The notes below the pieces were generated by a model. The model saw nothing but the letters and a program-made list of their open reading frames with translations. It ran no database searches and was not told the DNA's origin. The position numbers were made by a program, and so were the translations under genes. A stretch of 39,688 nucleotides of DNA from positions 1-39,688 of the forward strand of contig MQVI01000021.1 in NCBI GenBank assembly GCA_002002485.1, in the 5' to 3' direction. The DNA comes from Pasteurellaceae bacterium 15-036681 (GTDB lineage: Bacteria > Pseudomonadota > Gammaproteobacteria > Enterobacterales > Pasteurellaceae). This document shows, piece by piece, positions 33,761 through 39,688 of this stretch (position 1 is the stretch's first letter; each line of letters starts with the position of its first letter).

Positions 33761-33793
33761 TTATAAAAATGTTGGGCGTATCACTCACGCCCA
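33761..33793 (-). terminator. Terminator of tamAB
   Basis: On the minus strand TGGGCGT (complement of 33787-33793) pairs with ACGCCCA (complement of 33773-33779), loop of 7, followed by ACATTTTTATA. It ends the tamA-tamB transcript 12 bp ahead of the cydD start codon, and its presence rules out a longer cydD reading frame. Confidence 0.75.
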
Positions 33794-33828
33794 TTGATAG
33801 AGAATACTATCCCCAAATAACGAATTTA

Positions 33829-36800
33829 TTAATCAAATTCAAAACTGTATAGTAAATCAATGGCTTGATTAATACTAGAAACAGATTGCAAATATAAATT
33901 TGGCATTAATCTATACCGTAAAGTAAGCTCTGTAAGTGGTGCAAAAAGCCCTACGCCATATTTTACCTTAAATTTAGGGCTTAGGCTGCCACTCACAACC
34001 ACCTTAGTATTATCACCAATACCAGCAGTAGTAACATTCAAGTCACTAATACCAAAAGCACTACCGACACTGCCGACTGTTTTACTGCTTTTTGATAAAC
34101 TCATACCAATCAATGCTGCTGCAATAGAATTGCTTGAACCAGCATCCCCACCTTCTAAACCATGTCCTGTTAAAATATAAGATAATATTTGCTCTTGTGA
34201 CATAGCAGGCATAGAGAAGAGTTTAACGTCAGGAGAGTCAGCAATTCCTGTCACTTTCACCCCAGCCGTCACATTAGCATCCTCTATTGCCTCAGGATTA
34301 CGAATAGCTTCAATATCCAATGTTGGCTGGGAAGGTAAACCAGTGAAAGTAATCAATCCCTTACGAATAACTAAATCTTGCCCAAATGAAGCAAAAGTCC
34401 CATTTTTTAAGTTTACCTGACCATATAAACCTAAGCCTTTATTACCTTGGCGTACTTTTAACATGCCATTTAAACTGGTATTTAGTCCATAGGCATCAAT
34501 TTTAACATCATCACCAATATTGATAGTAATATCCGCTTTAACCGCCATTCCAGTATCTGTAATAGGTGCATTTTTTGATGAATTCGACAATTGGAAACTA
34601 CGCTTATTCTTCGCCGAACCATCCATAATCACTTCATCACCACTTACATTCACTGCACTTTCTGGTAATTCTTCAACTTCGATGCGAGCCCACGGAATAT
34701 CAATTCGACCACCGAGGATAACTTCTTTTGGCGTTGCTTTTACATCAATGTCTGGGCTTACATCCACTTTTGCCATATTGGGAATATTTACGCGGAAGCG
34801 ATTCGCTTTGGCACTGACTCGTGTGTACCACGCATCTAATTTCTGCCAATTAGCATCACCATCTAAAACCAAGTTGCTTTCTGGTGTTTTTATATTACCT
34901 TTCAAGGTCGATGTTGCACCATTAAAGTTTAGCGTTAAACCACCGCCAGTAATATCAAATGGCATCGCATTCGATTTTGCTTGCAAACCAACTAAATTCA
35001 AATTGCCATAGAGCAATGGCGATAATGCCGTACCACCCACAGTTAAGCGCGCATTGATATCACCGTCGACCTTTTCTCCACTACTCAATAGAGGAGAGCC
35101 TAATTTTAAATTCAGTTTATCAAGATTAATGTTACCCGATAATGTACGGCGATTTGCAAGATCGTTCATCACAATATCACTCGTTAAACGGCCATTATTT
35201 TCGACTTTAACATCCGCTTTTAGTTTTAGATTATTATCCGCCACATTTGCGGTAATCTTTATTGGTGATAGTATAATTGGGAACTGGCGATAGTCCACTT
35301 TTTGACTGAATTTAATCGCATTCGAATTCAGCTCAACATTTACCTGTGGCTGTTTATTCGTAAACCAAGCTGCATCACCCTTCGCATTTACAATGCCTGT
35401 AAGCTGGCTATCTTTATCCAAGAACTCTTGAATCATAGCTAAATCGAATTGTTTGATCTCAAAAGGTATCTTGCCTTCTTTACCTGCATTAAAAGCTTGA
35501 GGGAAACAAATATTCAGTTTTGGATTACGCCAACAATGCGCAGCAATATTAGCATTGATCTGCTTATTGTTATAGTTAACCTGCACTAACTTATCATTTT
35601 TCCATTCACCAACTGGTGACTGTATAGCTACGTTACTAAGTTGCCCTGTCCAAGTTTCACTATTACGATCAAATTTACCTGCAATCTGTAAATTCGCACC
35701 AACTGGCTCACCTTTTGAGACTAATTTTAATGTATGGCTTGCTTCACTGCCTTTTGCTTCAAGGCTGGCACTATCTACCTTCACGTTATCATAATTAAAC
35801 TGACGTAAATTAACCGCCAAATCCCCCTGAATTTGGTTAGCCGCTGCTATTTTTCCCTTTGCAGTCAAATGCTGTAACTTCAACTGTTCATAGGCAACAT
35901 TATCAGCAATAAGATCCAAATCAAGCGTAGGCTCAGTAAGTTTCCCTTGCATTTTCACATTACCGTTAATACTAGCTTTTAGATTTGGTAGTAGCCCCTG
36001 CAAATTAGGCGCTTTAATCTCTGCGCTGAAATCTGATTTATCCCCAAGAATCCCTTTCAAATTGATCGTATTAGGGCCGTAAATGAGATTCATATTCGGC
36101 ACATTTAATAGCGTTTTATTATCTGCTTTCAACTCACCATTAAGTTGCAAATTTTTCTGTTGCAAATTACCATGTAAGTCCATTTTAGAAACACTAACAG
36201 ACCAATCCGTGCCATCCTTACCTCGTGCAGCATATCCCTTGCTCTCTAGAGCACCAGATAACAACGCAGCCCATTCAGGGGCAAGAGATTTAGTATTCAC
36301 GCCGTCTAATTTCAACGCTGAATCCCATTCCACACCATTCGCCCAATCCACTTTTCCTTGTAAATTCGCTTTTCCTTGCAAAGCATTTAAGGTGAGATCA
36401 TGGATGGTAAAATGAGTTAATTCCCCTCTACCTTTTAATTGAGCGCTACTTTCTGGTAAATTCATACTGCTTGCATTTACACTGGTATCTAATTGATAAT
36501 TAAGCAAATCACCTTTTAAGACAATATTTACTTTTTGTAATTTTAACGGTGATGTGCCTTTTTCTGGAATAAATGGATAACTGACTTGATCGCTTAAGAT
36601 CGTCAAATTCAATGGCATTTTAGGTTCCGCTAATTGAACGGAACCTTTGACGGCTGCTTTCACAGCACCATTAGTTTCCACAGCTAAATTCGTTGAACCA
36701 AACAGCTCACCAGAAACAGTCAAATCCGCATTACTTGCTGGAATCTTAAGCTCTTTAAATTCTGGTGCACTTGCTTTTAAGTGCCAATCAAGCGGATAGT

Positions 36801-37782
36801 TTCCACTCAATTTTAACGAACCTTGCCCCGAAACATTACCCTTATCACTTTGAATATCAAATTGAGTCACATCCACAGATTCTTCATTTGATTTAGCCTG
36901 CAAGCTAACCAACGGTATTTTTATTACTAAAACTGGAGGCATTTCACTGCCATCTTTCGCTTTAACTTTCTGTAAAATATGCAGATTTGTTGCTTTAAAT
37001 TCAGGTACATCAAAATCTAAAGGCAATTTAATTGGGTCTAATTTCGTCAGTAACGGCTTAGATAGTTGGTCTTTAATTGCTTTCCAATCAGCCGCTCGCT
37101 TCGCCTCTATAATCTCAATTTTTGTTTCCTGAATCTTTTCTTTTACCTCTGCAGGTTCTAGTGTAAGAGTCAGACCATCAATCAATGTTGGACTTAAATT
37201 GATATTCTTCTCCTCGCCATGAATACCAGAATGAAAATGGTTTAAACCAATATCCATCCCATCAACACTCACAGAAAGATTATCAACGGACACATTTTTT
37301 AAAGACACACCTATTGGTAAACGAATCTCACCGTTTGTTTGTGAATCATCTTGTTTCTCTGATTTAGGTAACTTGCTAGTATCCACCACAATGGTGGCAT
37401 CTTTTAAAGCAATATTTTCAATGCACGCCTGTTTATCTAGCAAACAGCTAAAATCAAGGTGTAAATCGACCTGACCAAGATCAATATCCAAGCCATCCAT
37501 TTGAAATCGAGTTTCGGAAAGGGTTAACCCATCTTGCAAGCTCCCTTCTACCTTGCCAACAGAAAGCTGATCAAGAAATGTATCCGCTAATTCAACTGCT
37601 GTACGTTGACCAGAGCCTGTCACCAAAAAGATCAGCGGACTAATAATCAATAATAGAATCAGCAAAGTACACCACACCCAACGCAATTTAGAACGTGGTT
37701 TGATAGATGGGGTTTGCTGTTCGCTCACCTCTGTTTGCAAAGCATGATTATCTGCATCTGCTGGTAGATTGTCCTTGTTCAT
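33829..37782 (-). CDS. tamB: Translocation and assembly module subunit TamB
   Basis: AsmA-like bridge protein that spans the periplasm and works with TamA; implicated in autotransporter assembly and in phospholipid transport to the outer membrane. 1317 residues, similar to the E. coli protein. A cytoplasmic tail is followed by a membrane anchor at about 36-56 (WCTLLILLLIISPLIFLVTG). Then comes a long repetitive beta-strand region forming a hydrophobic groove and the C-terminal DUF490/TamB domain (GQVNLKNGTFASFGQDLVI onwards, ending LLYSFEFD). It starts 12 bp after tamA ends, in one operon. Confidence 0.94.
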   Translation of the reverse strand: MNKDNLPADADNHALQTEVSEQQTPSIKPRSKLRWVWCTLLILLLIISPLIFLVTGSGQRTAVELADTFLDQLSVGKVEGSLQDGLTLSETRFQMDGLDIDLGQVDLHLDFSCLLDKQACIENIALKDATIVVDTSKLPKSEKQDDSQTNGEIRLPIGVSLKNVSVDNLSVSVDGMDIGLNHFHSGIHGEEKNINLSPTLIDGLTLTLEPAEVKEKIQETKIEIIEAKRAADWKAIKDQLSKPLLTKLDPIKLPLDFDVPEFKATNLHILQKVKAKDGSEMPPVLVIKIPLVSLQAKSNEESVDVTQFDIQSDKGNVSGQGSLKLSGNYPLDWHLKASAPEFKELKIPASNADLTVSGELFGSTNLAVETNGAVKAAVKGSVQLAEPKMPLNLTILSDQVSYPFIPEKGTSPLKLQKVNIVLKGDLLNYQLDTSVNASSMNLPESSAQLKGRGELTHFTIHDLTLNALQGKANLQGKVDWANGVEWDSALKLDGVNTKSLAPEWAALLSGALESKGYAARGKDGTDWSVSVSKMDLHGNLQQKNLQLNGELKADNKTLLNVPNMNLIYGPNTINLKGILGDKSDFSAEIKAPNLQGLLPNLKASINGNVKMQGKLTEPTLDLDLIADNVAYEQLKLQHLTAKGKIAAANQIQGDLAVNLRQFNYDNVKVDSASLEAKGSEASHTLKLVSKGEPVGANLQIAGKFDRNSETWTGQLSNVAIQSPVGEWKNDKLVQVNYNNKQINANIAAHCWRNPKLNICFPQAFNAGKEGKIPFEIKQFDLAMIQEFLDKDSQLTGIVNAKGDAAWFTNKQPQVNVELNSNAIKFSQKVDYRQFPIILSPIKITANVADNNLKLKADVKVENNGRLTSDIVMNDLANRRTLSGNINLDKLNLKLGSPLLSSGEKVDGDINARLTVGGTALSPLLYGNLNLVGLQAKSNAMPFDITGGGLTLNFNGATSTLKGNIKTPESNLVLDGDANWQKLDAWYTRVSAKANRFRVNIPNMAKVDVSPDIDVKATPKEVILGGRIDIPWARIEVEELPESAVNVSGDEVIMDGSAKNKRSFQLSNSSKNAPITDTGMAVKADITINIGDDVKIDAYGLNTSLNGMLKVRQGNKGLGLYGQVNLKNGTFASFGQDLVIRKGLITFTGLPSQPTLDIEAIRNPEAIEDANVTAGVKVTGIADSPDVKLFSMPAMSQEQILSYILTGHGLEGGDAGSSNSIAAALIGMSLSKSSKTVGSVGSAFGISDLNVTTAGIGDNTKVVVSGSLSPKFKVKYGVGLFAPLTELTLRYRLMPNLYLQSVSSINQAIDLLYSFEFD

Positions 37783-37794
37783 ACGTTACACCTA

Positions 37795-39531
37795 TTATAA
37801 TTCTGAACCTAAACCAATATAAAATTGCACACCTTTCTCGTTATTAGGTGAGCTAACTGGAGTCGCTAAGTCAAACTTGATAGCACCAATTGGTGATGCC
37901 CAACGAACACCAATACCTGCACCAGAGTGTAATTCTGCACTTTTAAAATGATGTGAACTCAAACCAGTGTCATAAAATAGAGCCCCCCACCAATTAGGGT
38001 AGAGCTGATATTGATATTCCACAGCAGTTGTTAATAAATGGGAGCCACCAGTTAACTTACCATCTGAATCTTTTGGTGAGATTTTTTTATAGCCGAAACC
38101 ACGAACACTCATATCACCACCAGCAAAATAACGCAACGATGGTGTAATGCGTGTAAAGTCATCCGCATTTAAATACCCAACTTCGCCACGTAGAACAAAA
38201 CGATGATTATGGGCATAAGTGCGAATCCAAGCCGTAGAGGCTTTAAAACTATAGAAATTAACATCCGAGGCCCATACTTTATTACCCCAATTTACCGTTA
38301 ATCTTTGTGAGTCCCCCCATAATGGAAAACGGTTTCCATCACTACGAGTGCGATTTAACGAAGCAGTTGGATAAAGTAATAAAGTTTTTGTTCTCGGCTC
38401 GCTACCTTGTTGGAACGAGTCATAACGAGCTTTCATTCCTAATGAAAACGCCCAACCCGTTTCATGATTCCAAAAACGCTGGAATCCTAAATTAGCCCCT
38501 GTAAATCGAGTGTCATCTCGATTTTCACGTTCAATTCCAGCCGAAACCTGATAATAATACTTTAAAGGATTCTCTTTTACCGGCATGTTATAACCTAATT
38601 CAACACGCTGTTCAGGTGTAGAGATAAAAGTCGTCGTTTCTAAACTGTGCCCACGGCTGTTAATCCATGGTTTTTTCCAATTGAATTGAAAACGAGGCCC
38701 AACATCGGTCGCATAACCAACCCCAATTTCCATTTGATTTCTCTTTTTCGGTTGTAAAAGTACATGCAGAGCGACTGTTTTATCTTGTTCATTTACATCT
38801 GGTTCAACCAAAACAGAACTAAACCAATTACTTGAAGAGTAATCACTCGAAAGTTTAGATAAATCATTAATATAGTAATAATCACCAGGCTTAATACGTA
38901 AAATATTACGCATGTAGTCTTCTCGAATTTGACTATTAGTGAAACTAATCTCGCCATATTTATAGCGAATACCACTGTTGTAACCTAAACGCCAATCAGC
39001 TGTATGTTCACGAGGGTAAACTTCCAAACGATGGTATAACCAATTTGCATCAAAATAACCTTTTGCTTGGGCTAACTTTTCTAAACTAGACTTAAGCCCT
39101 TCATAAGTATCATGATTTAAAACAGTGCCAGAGGCTGGTACAGCTTTCTCAATCAGCTTTTGATAATCAACGTCTTTACCTAGTTCTCCTTCAACTTTAA
39201 TATCTCGCTCATCCAATTTAGTTGGTTGATCTAACGAGATATTAAGAACTAGCAGATCTTTTTTTCCTTTACGAGGGGATTGTGTGAATTGAAATAGTGA
39301 ATTGTAATAACCTTTTGCGCGTAATGCTTTGTCAGCTTCTTGTTCAACTCGGTAGCGATAACGCTCGGAACCATCAGCTTCTGCTTTATCAATTTGAGCT
39401 AAAAAAACCAGAACATTTTCCAAAAGCTCTTTATCTTTAACCCCTTTTACTTCCAATTCTACAGTTTGTTCTGCAAGAACATTGCCACTGAATACCATCA
39501 ATAAAGCTAAATAATGAAATTTCGTTTTCAT
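37795..39531 (-). CDS. tamA: Translocation and assembly module outer-membrane protein TamA
   Basis: BamA-family (Omp85) barrel that works with TamB. 578 residues. The signal peptide MKTKFHYLALLMVFSGNVLA is cleaved at 20/21. Three POTRA domains span about 22-270, followed by a 16-strand barrel with VRGFGYKKISPKD (the conserved VRGF motif of lid loop 6) and the C-terminal signature GVQFYIGLGSEL. It heads tamA-tamB. An IS5-type element ends about 33 bp upstream of the start codon, which may have replaced the native promoter. Confidence 0.94.
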   Translation of the reverse strand: MKTKFHYLALLMVFSGNVLAEQTVELEVKGVKDKELLENVLVFLAQIDKAEADGSERYRYRVEQEADKALRAKGYYNSLFQFTQSPRKGKKDLLVLNISLDQPTKLDERDIKVEGELGKDVDYQKLIEKAVPASGTVLNHDTYEGLKSSLEKLAQAKGYFDANWLYHRLEVYPREHTADWRLGYNSGIRYKYGEISFTNSQIREDYMRNILRIKPGDYYYINDLSKLSSDYSSSNWFSSVLVEPDVNEQDKTVALHVLLQPKKRNQMEIGVGYATDVGPRFQFNWKKPWINSRGHSLETTTFISTPEQRVELGYNMPVKENPLKYYYQVSAGIERENRDDTRFTGANLGFQRFWNHETGWAFSLGMKARYDSFQQGSEPRTKTLLLYPTASLNRTRSDGNRFPLWGDSQRLTVNWGNKVWASDVNFYSFKASTAWIRTYAHNHRFVLRGEVGYLNADDFTRITPSLRYFAGGDMSVRGFGYKKISPKDSDGKLTGGSHLLTTAVEYQYQLYPNWWGALFYDTGLSSHHFKSAELHSGAGIGVRWASPIGAIKFDLATPVSSPNNEKGVQFYIGLGSEL

Positions 39532-39564
39532 AGGTTTTCTCGTTATTATTTTATTTACTACTAG

Positions 39565-39688
39565 GGCGTGTTGATCTTTTGAGTATGATATTTAACCGAA
39601 AATCAATTTAACCCAATGAATACAGCAAGCCAATGCAATTGAAGTTGCATAATTTCTTGCTAATTTATCATAACGCGTTGCGATAGCT
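39565..39688 (-). mobile_element. End of an IS5-family (IS427 group) insertion sequence (partial)
   Basis: The IS end appears to begin at GGCGTGTTGATC (39565 onward), next to CTAG at 39561-39564, a common IS427-group target. The encoded transposase C-terminus follows immediately. The transposase reads towards tamA. The other end is outside the window, so the target duplication is unconfirmed. Confidence 0.65.
39592..39688 (-). CDS. IS5-family transposase, C-terminal fragment
   Basis: The last 31 codons and stop are in the window. The peptide AIATRYDKLARNYATSIALA, then a cysteine pair and HWVKLIFG, matches the C-terminus of IS427-group IS5 transposases, where IATRYDKLARN carries the last catalytic helix of the DDE domain. 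Intactness upstream cannot be judged. Confidence 0.8.
   Translation of the reverse strand, partial: AIATRYDKLARNYATSIALACCIHWVKLIFG

Noticed and set aside
33750-33794. A longer CydD starting at the ATG at 33794
   Set aside because: The 15 extra residues are encoded by the tamAB terminator hairpin and its T-tract, and they do not align with CydD proteins.
34520-36415. Several plus-strand frames of 79-163 codons opposite tamB
   Set aside because: They are antisense shadows of tamB, with no ribosome binding sites or recognisable domains.

Overview
The window is chromosomal DNA from a member of the Pasteurellaceae. Proteins match that family throughout, and exact copies of the 9-bp DNA uptake signal ACAAGCGGT (either strand) occur at 1109, 13487, 20893, 21333, 22783, 30898 and 33292. 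That is the Actinobacillus pleuropneumoniae-type signal, not the Haemophilus influenzae AAGTGCGGT type, so an Actinobacillus/Mannheimia/Bibersteinia-like host is inferred. The DNA is AT-rich. Both edges cut insertion sequences: an ISAs1-type end on the left and an IS5/IS427-type end on the right, the latter just upstream of tamA.

Region 1 (1-3400) is the end of a prophage or integrative element lying against the tRNA-Cys/tRNA-Gly pair. It has a structured RNA leader (C4-like by context and shape), a BRO-N/P22_AR_C antirepressor, DUF6378 and DUF551 phage proteins, an AlpA regulator and a P4-type tyrosine integrase. Region 2 (4025-11285) is the glycogen operon glgB-glgX-glgC-glgA, without glgP or malQ beside it. 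A LacI/PurR-type operator sits in the glgB leader and a multi-hairpin spacer separates glgB from glgX.

Region 3 (11504-16929) is the GMP pathway pair guaB and guaA, split by three cargo genes: a small lipoprotein, a HAD phosphatase and a DUF1016/PDDEXK nuclease (YhcG type) with internal palindromic in-frame repeats. Region 4 (17015-25639, minus strand) carries nrdR-ycgL-dnaB, rnm, an exported SAM hydrolase-family protein, comEC/rec2, mtgA, trpR, lolA and a 43-residue lipoprotein. comEC has a CRP-S-like site upstream and a hairpin over its start codon.

Region 5 (25738-30130, plus strand) holds a DUF1439 protein, cspD (with a CRP-like site upstream), a beta-carbonic anhydrase and glnD. Region 6 (30255-39531, minus strand) holds cydC and cydD, then tamB and tamA, the outer-membrane translocation module.

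Most of the window is core metabolism and envelope biology. The less ordinary parts are the RNA switch-like leader of the antirepressor, the insert between guaB and guaA with its repeat-bearing nuclease, the periplasmic SAM hydrolase-like protein, and the control elements before comEC. No CRISPR array or complete defence operon was seen.
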